Source: Schizophyllum amplum
Taxonomy: Eukaryota; Basidiomycota; Agaricomycetes; Agaricales; Schizophyllaceae
DNA length: 64,000 nt
Direction: 5' to 3'
NCBI GenBank assembly: GCA_007026445.1
Contig: VDMD01000005.1
Location: 806,001 to 870,000 of the forward strand
Shown: positions 23,120-34,075 of the stretch, one piece after another
Layout of the letters: each line of letters begins with the position of its first letter
How positions within the stretch are numbered: the stretch's first letter is position 1
Made by a program: the position numbers and the translations under genes
Notes under the pieces: model-generated
Told to the model about the DNA's origin: nothing
The model's database searches: none
The model's input: the letters and a program-made list of their open reading frames with translations, nothing else

Positions 23120-25045
23120 ATGCCTACCTCTCTCGCACGCGCGCCGTCCTCGTCCGAGTTGGATGTTGCTCGCCCTCCCAGCGCCGCGCACGTCTATCAG
23201 CCTCCGCCATCAACATTCGTTCCCTCCGATGACATGAACAAGGGTACGGTGCACGCCGTCAACACCCTGGTTGGCAGTCGTCGTTCTTGGAAGACCATGC
23301 CAGAAGGGAAGGAGCCTGTTTGGCCGCCACAGCTCGAGGCCGCGCTCATAGAAGGTACGTGCATTACAATACGATGCTTGGTCGCGTTTCCTGATCATCT
23401 TCGAAGGCCTCGAGAAATACCGCCCCGGCTCGAACACCGAGACGCGCCAACTGCGTCGATTTCCCAAGCGCAACCGCTACATCAGCGACTACATTCACCA
23501 AATCACGGGCAAGAGGCGCACCCCCAAGCAAGTTGGCAGCCGTCTGCAGCAACTGCGGGACACTTGTCATGATCCACGAAGTGAGTGCCTCGTTAGCTTC
23601 AACGCGCAGCTACTCACGTAAGCCCGTTGTAGTCCTTGATCTGGTGTGCCGCAAGGAATATCCTCCGGCCAATGATATGCAGCAAATGTACCCTCCACTG
23701 TCGTCCATGCTCCCTCCCATTCCTGCCCTTTCCATAGCCTTCCCCCGGAAGAATCCTCTAGGAGGTCGATTGGGCCAGGCGATCTCGCCGCCTTACAGGA
23801 CTAACCCTGAGGACTCCGGGCCTCGTCACACGTGGCCGCAGGATTCGACAACCGCCAATCAATACAACTCCCCGTACCTACCGCTCTCTCCTGATGAGGT
23901 CGTTCTCTCGCCGAACAGCGGCACTCCGCGACACACAATTGATGTCGACGCTCCCTCTCGACTTGAAGCACGGAATGACTCGCCGGAAATTGCTGCGAAA
24001 CAGGAGGAGGTCGATGCTGCGCCACCCAAGATTCGTCGGAACACCGTAGTCGTCAACATGGCTTTCCGCAGGCAGCCTATACTCCTGACGTCGCCAACTT
24101 ATGGTGTTGTCGGCCTACAGGGCACTCGCGCGAGTGATACGGACCTCTTGGGCGCACCACTCGCCGGTGACAGTGTTCATCACGTCAATGTGGACGCTCC
24201 AGAGGATCTGTCAGCGCGAGCGCCGGAAGTGGCGTTCCACTCGTTCGTTCCACCGCACAACTGGTACTGCACGTTCCGTGTTGTTGTCGATGGCACGGAG
24301 GTGCACCGAGAAGAGGCGTCGGTGCACACGATGTCCAATAGGCCTCACACCTACTTCAGCCATCTCATCCCGACCTACTGGGCTATTCTCTGTCACTCGT
24401 ACGGTGCGTACTACATTACAGGCTTTGATTAGCCTAGCCTGAGCTAACAGTTCTTTAGATCTTTCTCGCTGCGTCGTCCTGCAGGACGTCGTATCCCGCG
24501 ACACGGGTAGCATTGTCTGCAGCCTGCGGTACCTGTTCCGCGACAACAGCGCTCTGCCAGTTACGCATGCGCCTTCAAGCATCGAGCAGTGGCGCCAGTC
24601 TACTACCGCGGGTGACCCTTATGAGACTGCGTTTCCGCACTCGCCGCCGATGCATGACTTGCCCCCCGCGCAGACGACGCCGCCTCCGCACCCCTCAACC
24701 AGGACCGGTCCCCCGCTCCCTCCAGGCTGGCCAGAGGACAAGGTATATCATTCCTCCTTTCACTCGGTTCGCCAGCCGCAGCCTCAGCACGGGTACACGG
24801 GGGACGGCTTCCTGAAGGAGTGGGATGCCGCGCCGTCACCTCAGGGTGCCTGGCAGGAGGGCTCAGTAGGCTCGTATCAGGAGGGTGTACCGGGGCCGCA
24901 GCCTTCTACAGCGCCTGCAACCACGTACGTGCCGCCGTACGCTACGCCTTCTGGAGCGTACCAGGGCTACGCTCCACCCGAGGGCGCGCCACCTCCGTCG
25001 TGGACCTATACGGACGTGCAACCTTCCCAGGCTCCGCAGTGGTAA
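23120..25045 (+). CDS. TEA/ATTS-domain transcription factor (AbaA/Tec1/TEAD type)
   Basis: Sequence-specific DNA-binding regulator; relatives control conidiophore or filamentous development in ascomycetes. Exons 23120-23354, 23407-23580, 23633-24403, 24459-25045 give 588 residues. The TEA domain lies at about 53-133, split by intron 1: SRRSWKTMPEGKEPVWPPQL ... KYRPGSNTETRQLRRFPKRN, ISDYIHQITGKRRTPKQVGS, with the recognition-helix region RTPKQVGSRLQQLRD. After a low-complexity linker there is a conserved-looking central part (SFVPPHNWYCTFRVVVDGTE) that may be a co-activator-binding fold, and a Pro-rich tail ending near PSQAPQW. Targets are unknown. Its own leader carries two CATTCC sites. Confidence 0.92.
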
Positions 25046-26163
25046 CACTAGCTGGATGCTGTTTCTTGACCGAGCCATCGTGCCGTGCCCTCCTAACTAT
25101 CAGGCGCTCCTCGCCATCTCTTGTGACAACCGACGCCTACCACCGTCTGACTCCGCATTCCCAGACTGCTGACCCCAATGAATATGCACTACACATACTG
25201 TCCGCCACAGAAGTACTACGCGACGAACAACATTGCTATCCCTAATAATTCCGTATCGGCTTCAATGTACGTCTTGGCCATATCATGCGAAGGCCGTGAG
25301 CGTGTCCGACACTTCTCCCTGCAGGGCGATGATGATCGCAGTTCTCAAGCTCGACGGCAATCTCAACAAATTCAACAGCGCTCTCAACCATATTCAGACC
25401 CTCCACGCGCCTGGCAATCGATGTTCTATGTAGGCCGCTGCTAGACGCCGCACCATTCAAATGTCAAGACGCCGCCGCGCCTGGTGGGCATGGACTGCCC
25501 GTGTTCCTGCGTACACATCTGACAAGCTGGAGTAGGTGAGGTCCGGTATCCCGATGCGCGAGATTGGCTGAACGTGCTTCAGCGATCTCGGTGAACGCCG
25601 TCGCGTTAGTGTCTCTATCAAGTTTGTATTGCGCGAAATCCCGGGATTGGTGGCTATGTAGACGGGCAATGCAAGGGCGATGCATGGTCTTTTGACAGGG
25701 GCATGCCTTGATTTAGTGCGCCCGGCATCTGATATATTGTCCTTGTTGCAGACCGTCTCCGTCACAGGGCAGCGGGATGCGGTATCGGGATACCTGTTTC
25801 GACGTATATACCCAGCACTTTACGCCCATCTTTCGATTCTACATGCGATCCTATCTCTGTCGAAGTTGCAAAGTATGCAGCGGTATTGGCAGTGTCTGCG
25901 TTTGTTTGTTCGCTTTTCAGCCTGGTGTGTTTGGTCGGTAAGCGCCACGTGTCACAACTGTCGGCCGAGTCGGCCCGGCACACAATGCCCAACTTGAACT
26001 TTGCTCCCGACCATCGTCTGTGTCTGACCTCAGACCTGCTTCTGAGTTCGCCGAAAGAGTGTCCTTACGCCCTTCCCTATAGCGCGAGACGCAGGCATTG
26101 ATAGTACCCTAAGGACTCTGCTTCTCGCCTTTTTGACGCGTGCATTCATTGCGCGACCATCGA
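25046..26163. other. Intergenic stretch, nothing recognised
   Basis: About 1.1 kb. Short open frames occur on both strands but none shows a domain, splice-joined continuation or codon pattern that I can support. The first part is likely the 3' UTR of the TEA factor gene. Confidence 0.4.
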
Positions 26164-27105
26164 ATGTTTGGCCTCAATGAGCTGCGCTGCGTAACTTATG
26201 GGTCTGCTTCGCGCTTGGCGCGGACACGCGTCATGTCTTCGATGGCTTCCGGAGTAGGGCCCACTCGAAAACCTGCATCCGTTTTTGCGAACGCCCAGTT
26301 CGCTGCTGCTGCTGGAACTATCCAAGGTATCCCTAAACTTGCAGGCAAACCCGAAGTTCGTCTCGTTTCACGCGCCCAAGGGGTGTCCTTCAAAAGCTCA
26401 TCTCTCACTAGGTCATCATAACAGGCAAGTCTACTATGCCCACTGATATACATGGGAGTATATTGACTTGCGGTCAAGGTCGTGCCAATAGTGGCAAATC
26501 GTCTTTATTTAATGCTGTTGTCGGGCGCAAGGACCTGTTTCACACGAGCTCCAAGCCGGTAAGCCATGTTCTGTATTCTCTTCCACAGAAGTGCTTATGG
26601 ACCTATCACAGGGTCGCACTAGGGAGCTCAACTTCTATAGCGTAGGTCACGACCCGGGACACCTGGTTCTCGTGGACGCACCCGGCTACGGCGCGCGAGG
26701 CCGGCCAGAGTGGGGCGAGCTGTTTGACCACTATGTTTCCACCCGCAAACAGTACGTTTTCAGACATAAATGTCTTCCAAATTCCTAACGGCCTTCCGCA
26801 GACTACGCCGCATTTACATTCTTTTCAACGCGAAGCACCACTTGAACGAGTACGATCTGGGCATGCTGGCGAACCTCTCGGACAAGCTTCTGAATAGCGA
26901 GGGCAAACAGCCCTTTACGCTGCAGGCCATCATCACCAAGGTGGATAGCATTCCAAGCGGCAAGGAGGCGGACGCGATACGGAAATTGCGGAAGGACATC
27001 TTCAAGGCGGCGCCACTCTGCATGATGCCTCTCCTCACGAGCGTGACGATGCCTTTCGGGGTTGATGCGGTCCGGGAGAACATAATGGATGCATGTATGG
27101 TGTAG
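26164..27105 (+). CDS. EngB/YihA-type GTPase, probably mitochondrial (Mrx8-like)
   Basis: Small TRAFAC GTPase that in bacteria helps large-subunit ribosome assembly; the fungal relative Mrx8 acts in mitochondria. Exons 26164-26355, 26412-26424, 26479-26558, 26612-26751, 26802-27105 give 242 residues. G motifs: G1 GRANSGKSSLFN, G2 region GRTRELNFYS, G3 LVDAPGYGARG, G4 ITKVDSIPSG. The N-terminus MFGLNELRCVTYGSASRLAR is rich in Arg and Ser and lacks acidic residues apart from one Glu, which fits import into mitochondria. Exon 2 is only 13 nt (coding VIIT plus one base) and is followed by an intron starting GCAAGT. Both are needed to read PEVIITGRANSGKSS. Confidence 0.82.
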
Positions 27106-27487
27106 ATTGGGGCGGCCCCCAGTTACTACCTATACGTATACAGGGCGTGTAGCTCGGAGCAGCAGCACTGCTGACCGTGCCCCGCAAGTTAGTTCGCTGT
27201 CACGACGTACCCCCGCTCAGCAAACTTGGTTGTATCGGATCCTGATCTGAGCCATATGTACCGCAAAGATCGGTTGCTATATCCGTGGTGTGAAGAGCTG
27301 TAAAGAGCTGGTAAAGAGCAAGTCAAGAGTCGGACTCAGTGTAAACCTAAGTACCGTGATCTGAATCAATGATCACGGCAACAGCCGAGATTAGTCGCGC
27401 TTGGGCCACGACCAAGTTCATCACCACTGTCACCAACATCCGACAACACTTCGTTGTGACCGGTTGACTGCCTGTCGGCAATGCATA
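27106..27487. other. Intergenic stretch with short tandem motif
   Basis: 382 bp. AAGAGCTG-like units repeat three times near 27291-27320. Otherwise nothing is recognised. Confidence 0.4.
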
Positions 27488-28030
27488 ATGGATGGGCAAC
27501 ACTCAATCATTGATTTCTCTGACTATCCATGGCCGTCCTTATATGACCCCGGGCTAGAACTTCTGCATCTCACCGACCGGCCCCCCACCCAGGCAGGCGC
27601 CCACTATCTGTATCATGCTTCTGGTACGACGTCTTTTACTGTATTTTGCTTTGGTCACACCTTTGCAGACGTCTTCAAATATACGCTTTACTGGTCGTTC
27701 GTCTTCTACATTCCTGCATTCGTTCTCTGCGGCTTCTACGCCTTCTTCAACCTTGCGTTTTTGCCACGCCCCGCACGCAAGGGTCGCACTCACCATTACA
27801 CGGAGACGTCGGATAACTCATACGCACTCGCACCGCTGATGGGAAACAGCGTGCGCGCGCCACCGCGCGCGCCGAAGCAAAACCAAGGTCGCTCCCGCCT
27901 GACGTTCGCTCTTCTCGTCCTATTCGCATTCCTGGCCCTCGGTCTCTTTGGCTCTGTCATCAGTTCTCTGGTCATAGGTTACGTGCTCTACGGCCTGTAC
28001 CAAGCCGGCGAATACAACATGTCGACGTAG
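27488..28030 (+). CDS. Small integral membrane protein, unknown function
   Basis: One uninterrupted frame of 180 residues from the ATG at 27488. Two strongly hydrophobic spans are seen, at about residues 61-85 (YWSFVFYIPAFVLCGFYAFF) and 140-172 (LTFALLVLFAFLALGLFGSV and beyond), joined by a basic loop with PPRAPKQNQGRSR. The N-terminal part is hydrophilic with Trp and His (DFSDYPWPSLYDP). It resembles conserved fungal four-span or two-span membrane proteins, but I do not know a function. It lacks introns, unlike its neighbours. Confidence 0.65.
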   Translation: MDGQHSIIDFSDYPWPSLYDPGLELLHLTDRPPTQAGAHYLYHASGTTSFTVFCFGHTFADVFKYTLYWSFVFYIPAFVLCGFYAFFNLAFLPRPARKGRTHHYTETSDNSYALAPLMGNSVRAPPRAPKQNQGRSRLTFALLVLFAFLALGLFGSVISSLVIGYVLYGLYQAGEYNMST

Positions 28031-28772
28031 GCGGAAAGTCTCACTCCGCCATCTACCCTATTGACCTTCGCGATCGCAGGTGGATTCCATTTCTCTGTGC
28101 GCTCATGAATGTGGTGATCGGGTTTCTGAGGTAGGGAGCCAAGTCCAGCCGTACCTGAAATTGTCGCTGAATTCCTCCCGTGGCAGTATGTGGCCATCGG
28201 TCATCGACATTGTCTAAGGGGGCGACTTCGAGGAAGGAAGTTACTGGAACAGGCTGCGTATATGCTCGATCTGATACAACTGAGTGTATATGCTTTCTTC
28301 AAGGACGTGTCCTTGTCCTCCTGCGCGTGATGATCAACTGTGGTGCGGGCTGGGTCCTCTCCGATAGTCGTCGTGGCGGCGCTGATTCTAAAGCGCGCTA
28401 AAGGCGCGACTTTAGTCAGTCCTCAGCTCTGGAACAGTGGTCACCCGGTGCGCAGATGCCATACACAATTGTCCTCCCGCCCCAAAACGTACAGCGCCTG
28501 CCGCGAAGGAAAGACTACCGGACGGGGAAGCGCGCACGCACGCGTTGTGAGGGCCTCGTATCTGCCCGATACGCAGCGATACACGTTCCAAGGAGCGAGT
28601 GGCTCCTTCTGTGGAGGTGACGCCCACTTGTGGTCAGTTGGAAGTCTCGCCTGGGCTCACGCTGCGGAGGGAATATAAGGGTGGGGTCCGCGATCTTACA
28701 AGGTCTCACTATCCGTCTTGCCTTCAACCCCCCTTCTCTTTACTTCCCTCGACACTCGCCACTCTTCACGCC
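28031..28772. promoter_or_regulatory. Upstream region of the aquaglyceroporin gene with TATA box
   Basis: TATAAG at 28674-28679 lies about 95 bp before the ATG at 28773. The remaining 600 bp show nothing else. Confidence 0.5.
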
Positions 28773-30232
28773 ATGACCGGCGAAGGAAAGATGTCTATCC
28801 AGATTCCCCAGGAGTCCCGCATCGAGCGGGTGGCGACGAGGGCGAGCGACCCCTTCCGGAGTCCAATCACCGCCGTCGCGTCGAGTCACTATCGCCCGCC
28901 CACGCCCCCTACGAGCGACTCGATGCTCTACCCACCCACCTTGACGAGCAGACGAAGGTGCGCTTGTCGATAGTTATCGCGCTCTTCTATCAGAGGTTGA
29001 CGCGTGGCATACAAGGGCAATGCTTCACGAATATGCGGCGGAGTTCTTTGGCGTCATGATCCTCGTCATATTCGGCAATGGCGTCAACTGCCAGGCCGTC
29101 CTATCGTCCAACCCAAACGCATCGTCTTCACCCAAGGGCGTGCGTGCTGTATGAATAACCAACGTATCATCTAGTGCTAATGTCGTGTAGGATTATGGCA
29201 GTGTGACCATTGCTTGGGGTGTCGGTGAGTCTTGTAGCCTTGACCTGTCCTTCTGCCCGTCTAACTGGCACACAGGTTTGGCATTTGGAGGCTGGATATC
29301 AGGCGGCGGCCACATCAACCCAGCGGTGAGTATGAAGCTCTCCGTTTATGGCCTTGACTGATGCAAAGCCTGCAGATAACAATCGCCTTGGCTACATGGC
29401 GCCGCTTTCCGTGGTACAAAGTCCCGGGCTTCATCATCAGCCAAGTTCTCGGCGGACTCATCGGCGCCGCCATCGTCTACGCGAACTACTTTCACGCTAT
29501 CGACGTCTATGAGGGCGGTCGGGGCGCGCGCACGCTCCAGACGGCAGGCTTGTTTGGGACGTACGGGGCGGACTACATGACGAACGTGTCTTGTTTCTTT
29601 TCTGAGGTAAGAGGGTTAATCGTCGTACGACGACAGATGCTGACCTGCCGTAGTTCATCGGCTGTGCCATGCTAATGCTGGGAGTGCTGTCGGTGCTCGA
29701 CCCGAGGAACAAAGTGCCTGCCTGCTGCGTGCCCTTTGCGCTGTTCTTCTTTCTCGCGGGGATCACCGCAGCTTTGGGGTGGGAGACGAGTGCGTTCATA
29801 CCTCTGTCTTCTACTCCAGATTCTGACGGTACCACAGGCTTCGCTGTCAACCCCGCTCGAGACCTTGGGCCACGACTGCTCACTTCGATGGTGGGGTACG
29901 GTGGCCAGGTCTACTCCTACCGCAAGTAAGCGCCCAATCACCCTTGAACGCTGCCTTGTCTGACGAAGTCATAAGTCATTACTGGATATGGTGTCCCATC
30001 ATCGCCACCATTCTTGGCGCGCAGGTCGCGACCATCGTGTACGACATCTTCTTGTACAAGGACGGCACTGAAAGCGTCATCTGTACCAAGCTGTGAGCAG
30101 CCTACATCCCTGCACTATACGACGCTAATCCAGTCTCGCAGGTACGGCAACAATTATGAGGTGGACCCCGAAGCAGATGCGATATCCAGACGGAGAAGAA
30201 TGACCGAATCGAAGTCACAGAGCCCCGTCTGA
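28773..30232 (+). CDS. Aquaglyceroporin (MIP family)
   Basis: Plasma-membrane channel for water, glycerol or similar small solutes. Nine or so exons; about 340 residues. Both pore half-helices carry the signature: GGGHINPA, continued across an intron by ITIALATW, and [13 protein letters not shown]. The Asp after the second NPAR marks the glycerol-permeable branch. Membrane spans include [48 protein letters not shown] and [20 protein letters not shown]. The C-terminus ends [20 protein letters not shown]. The join between the first exon and the exon starting near [12 protein letters not shown] is uncertain: the ATG frame and the frame reading [20 protein letters not shown] differ by one base. 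Confidence 0.9.
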
Positions 30233-30476
30233 GGTCGTTTTATGTTCTCATTCTGGGAAAGCCTAGCTGGGACTAGGGTGCTTTCTTGTCGAGCTATTCC
30301 TCTGTGGGCCCACTGTACAATGTGTATTTACTCAATCTGCATATCATACACGTCGAACAAATCATGAGCAGGCTATTCGGTGTCCATTTGATGGATCGAG
30401 ATATGGCTGGACTGTCTTGCTTCACGCCAAGCGCCTGGACCTCGAATCTCGTCGACGGCGGCTCGACGCTACCCAA

Positions 30477-30483
30477 TATAAAA
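30477..30483 (+). promoter_or_regulatory. TATA box of hem13
   Basis: TATAAAA sits 63 bp before the ATG at 30546, in the 313 bp gap behind the aquaglyceroporin gene. Spacing fits a core promoter. Confidence 0.55.
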
Positions 30484-30545
30484 TTCACCCAGTCTGCTCG
30501 CGATGATCAACACACTTCCGCATACGCCTCTTGCTCCTCACCGCC

Positions 30546-31628
30546 ATGTCTGCCTCTACCACTAGGCCTATGCGCGACCGCGTCGCCGAGTTCGTCACGG
30601 CGCTGCAGGACGAGATCGTCGGCGCATTCGAGAGGCTTGATCCCGAGTCGCCACCGTTCAAACGCGACTCCTGGCTGCGCGCGAAGGGCGGCAGCGGTCG
30701 CTCCTGCGTCTTTGCCACCCCCGAGATCGACCCCGCCACGGTGGGGCCGAACGAGCGCCCCTCTGTACTCGAAAAGGCGGGCGTGAATGTGTCCGTCGTG
30801 CATGGCACGCTCCCGGGCCCGGCAATTCGCCAGATGCGCGGGGACCACCAGTCGATGCCGCTGCCCGAAGACCTCCCAGGCGGCCTCCCCTTCTTCGCCG
30901 CGGGCATTTCGCTCGTCATTCATCCGCGCAACCCGCATGCACCGACTACACACGCCAACTACCGCTACTTCGAGATCTGCGAACACTCCACGGAGGGATC
31001 AGAGGAGCCGGGGAAACTGCTCGCTTGGTGGTTTGGCGGCGGGTCGGACTTGACGCCGAACTATCTGTACGAGGAGGACGCCGAACACTTCCACAAGACG
31101 ATCAAGAGCCACATCGAGCCGCACGGCTCCGCGCTCTACCCGGCGCTCAAGAAGTGGTGCGACGAGTACTTCTACATACCGCATCGGGGCGAGGCGCGCG
31201 GCATCGGGGGTATCTTCTTCGACGATCTTAACAGCGGGAAACACCTCAAGATCCCCTTACCGGAAGGGAGGGACGGCGACAATACGCTGCGGCCATACTC
31301 GCAGGAGGAATGCTTCCAGTTCCTGCAGGCAGCGGGCAAGTCGTTCATACCCTCCTACCTACCCATCCTCGAACGCCGCTACAAGGCGCCATCAACACCA
31401 CTGCAGCGTCGCTGGCAGCTCGTCCGTCGCGGTCGCTATGTCGAGTTCAACCTGATCTACGATCGCGGGACAAAGTTTGGACTGATGACGCCCGAGGCTC
31501 GGGTTGAGAGCATTCTGATGTCGCTACCAGAGACTGTACGCTGGGAGTACATGACAGAGCTAGGGGGCGAGGGTACAGAGGAGGGGAAGCTCATGGATGC
31601 GGTCAAAAATGTTCGCGAATGGGTATAG
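30546..31628 (+). CDS. hem13: Coproporphyrinogen III oxidase, oxygen-dependent
   Basis: Oxidatively decarboxylates two propionates of coproporphyrinogen III to vinyl groups in heme synthesis; homodimer in cytosol or mitochondrial intermembrane space depending on lineage. No intron; 360 residues from the first ATG at 30546. Family signatures are complete: GGGSDLTPNYLYEEDAEHFH, KKWCDEYFYIPHRGEARGIG, GIFFDDLNSG, RRGRYVEFNLIYDRGTKFGL and the C-terminal ESILMSLPETVRWEY. The catalytic His (HANYRYFE, FHKTIK) and Asp residues are in place. There is no obvious mitochondrial presequence, consistent with a cytosolic fungal form. Confidence 0.97.
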   Translation: MSASTTRPMRDRVAEFVTALQDEIVGAFERLDPESPPFKRDSWLRAKGGSGRSCVFATPEIDPATVGPNERPSVLEKAGVNVSVVHGTLPGPAIRQMRGDHQSMPLPEDLPGGLPFFAAGISLVIHPRNPHAPTTHANYRYFEICEHSTEGSEEPGKLLAWWFGGGSDLTPNYLYEEDAEHFHKTIKSHIEPHGSALYPALKKWCDEYFYIPHRGEARGIGGIFFDDLNSGKHLKIPLPEGRDGDNTLRPYSQEECFQFLQAAGKSFIPSYLPILERRYKAPSTPLQRRWQLVRRGRYVEFNLIYDRGTKFGLMTPEARVESILMSLPETVRWEYMTELGGEGTEEGKLMDAVKNVREWV

Positions 31629-32078
31629 GGTTTCGAGAGGTGTGTTTGCTTGCTTTTGAGCACCTACCACGGACTTACAAACCCTATTTACAGAACAATC
31701 AAAATGTATAACATGCCGTACCATGACTACAACCTATCATCTGTCCCTTTGTCCACTTCCCCTACCATTGTTTGTATTCGGACAATGGACCGATAGAACA
31801 TCCATTGTCTATTGGGCGATGCGACAGGTCAAAGCACGCAGTCGGTCATTAAGAACTTCGGGGCCGGCGATTACGCGTCGCTATATAAGACGCGACGTCT
31901 TCCTCCTTATCGATCTTAGGACCCACCATCATCATCGTGCCGACTTCAAGGTCCTGCCTGGTTGCTGAGCGCTTGAAGATAACATTTGAACGCCTCTTTC
32001 GTGTCGTACGTCTGCCTTGTGTTCTTGTCGACCTTCAACACTAAGCAGACATTGCCACAGGTGCCACCGTCGTGCAAG
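31629..32078. promoter_or_regulatory. Upstream region of the kinase-like gene with TATA box
   Basis: TATATAAG at 31882-31889 lies 190 bp before the ATG at 32079. GC-rich ACGCGTCG and CGCGACGT flank it. Nothing else was recognised. Confidence 0.45.
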
Positions 32079-34075
32079 ATGTTCAAACGCGGCTTTCTCA
32101 ACTCAGAGAAGGCTCGCAAGACGATGAGTACTGAAGACGCGGTACCCAAACCCCCCACGGTTGAGAAGCTTCCCGATGGCCTCGAGAGTGTGGTCTTTGA
32201 GTCGTATGTTGCCCGTCTTCCTCATTTTTGAATGTCAATGACGGCTTTGCAGGAATCCTGATTTCCACATCGCCCCTCCCAACGTTCTTCAAGGCATGCC
32301 ACCGGGCAAGACACGCACAGTCTTCCGTCACTGGCCACGCGATCCCAAGGGCCAAGTCATGCAGAAGGAACGAGCTATCCAGGGCAAGATGACGCCGAAC
32401 GGCTACCAACTCTGGGGCGAGACGCTTTATGACTTCTTCCGCACGACTCCGCTACCTGGTGTGGATGGTTACTCCATGATCTCAACGAGCAGCAAGCTTG
32501 CGACGTGGATGCGCGAGCACGGCGAGCTGTCCGCGACACACGAGCTCGAGTGGGCGGAGAAGGAGAAGGAGCCCAAGCAGATCTTCCCTTGCGATGTTGG
32601 CAGGCTGATCCGCGACAGGGAGGCCGACGCCAAACGTGGCTGGCTTGCGCCGGGTAGCCCATTCAGCAAGCGTGCTCCGCCGGTGCTAGAAGAGCGTATC
32701 CCGCACCACCTTTTGCCCAAGAAGCTTATCGTGCACGATCCTTGGAACACGCTTTCGGTCGCTCATGCGGACGACGATGACGACGAGGACATAGCTTTGG
32801 CTGACAAGCCGGATGTCGTGCACGCCTACCGTCTGTCGCGCTCGAAGGCTGGCTTGCGCAAGTGCGAGGAAGATGCCGAGCGTGCTCGGAAGGCAGCTGA
32901 AGAGGAGGCTGCAAGCACTGTCAATCACCTTTACATGCCGGGCGACTACGGCACCTCGCTTTCTCTGATTCTTCATGTTACGACACCGCCCCTACCGCCG
33001 CTGCCAACATCCGTCGACGAGGCTCACGTGTACATCCGGCGGCGCGATCTTTGCGGCGAAGGCAACCATTCAATTGTTTACCTCGTCGAGTGGGAGCTTC
33101 CGCGCTGGCTCCTGGTCGGCCGTGAAGAGACTTTCTGCGACCAGTGCATCTTGAAAATGGCAGAGGTTGAGATCAAGAAACGTCATGAAGCCGGCACTTT
33201 GTACGACCGATCAGCGGATGCTTCTCCGATTTCGTCGCTGGACTGTCCAAGCGATACTCCAATCGTCCATGTGGAGCTCAACCCCAAAGTGCAAAGTTCT
33301 GCTGGACGCGGTGAGCTCTGCGAACACTTCCAGGCGCGATTCGACGGCCCATTGGGCGGGGAAGCGCCGGCGACCGCTCGCGTGGTGGTCTGTGCGAAAT
33401 TGTCGCGCCAGTTCGACACTCATCTTCCCCGAGAGGCTTCTAACTACCAGCTTTTCCCTGACTGGTTCTTCGAGGTAATGTCTTTTGTTCTTTTGCTTGT
33501 CCAATCCAAGCTGATATCGACCTGCTTCGCTCCAGCATTGGAGCGGCTACAACGTTGTCAAGCCCTTGCAAGACCCGACTCCCTGTGGCGCCATCGTCCC
33601 TAACTTTTACGGCTACTATGTGCCCGACGAGAGCGAGGCAGCGGCTGTCCCTCGATTCTCGCCCACCGCCGAAGATTCTCAGCTGCCCCCCAGCCCCAGA
33701 GCCTCCGACGATGACGCGCCTGAACCCGTTCTTCCGAAAAGATACCTCAGCCCGATCCTGCTCCTAGAATATTGCGGCAAGCAGATCGAGCCCGATGAAC
33801 TCTCCATAGACGATCGGCAAGAGGCAACGTCCCTTTTTCTGCACATGTCCCGCACGGGCTGGATGCAGGGCTCCATCGCCGCGCGTAACGTGCTCGTGCA
33901 GCCGGGACCGCTCAGTGAGTGGCCGCTCGGTCGCATGGTGTGCCGCCCGCCAAAGAACAGTTTTCGGCTCATCGACTTTGGGCGCGCGGTGAAGTTGGAC
34001 AGGTGGCCTGAAGAGCAAGATAGCCAAGTGATGCAGCTCTTCGACCTTGGTCCCCTCGGTCGCGGAACGTGGTAG
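32079..34075 (+). CDS. Fungal protein-kinase-like protein, probable pseudokinase
   Basis: Exons 32079-32203, 32253-33474, 33536-34075 give 628 residues. The C-terminal third resembles a kinase fold: a strand with a candidate ATP-binding Lys (VVVCAKLSRQFDTHLPREAS), an acidic helix residue after it, a hinge-like ILLLEYCGKQIEPDE, the loop QGSIAARNVLVQPG and FRLIDFGRAV, which carries the DFG. Where active kinases read HxD before xxxxN, this protein has QGS, so the catalytic Asp is missing. The N-terminal two thirds (FRHWPRDPKGQVMQKERAIQ and beyond) match no domain I know. Families like this are expanded in agaricomycetes. A signalling or scaffold role is inference. Confidence 0.7.

Noticed and set aside
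27291..27320. AAGAGCTG-like repeats as a possible CRISPR or satellite array
   Set aside because: Only three imperfect short units without spacers; chance or minor slippage is enough.
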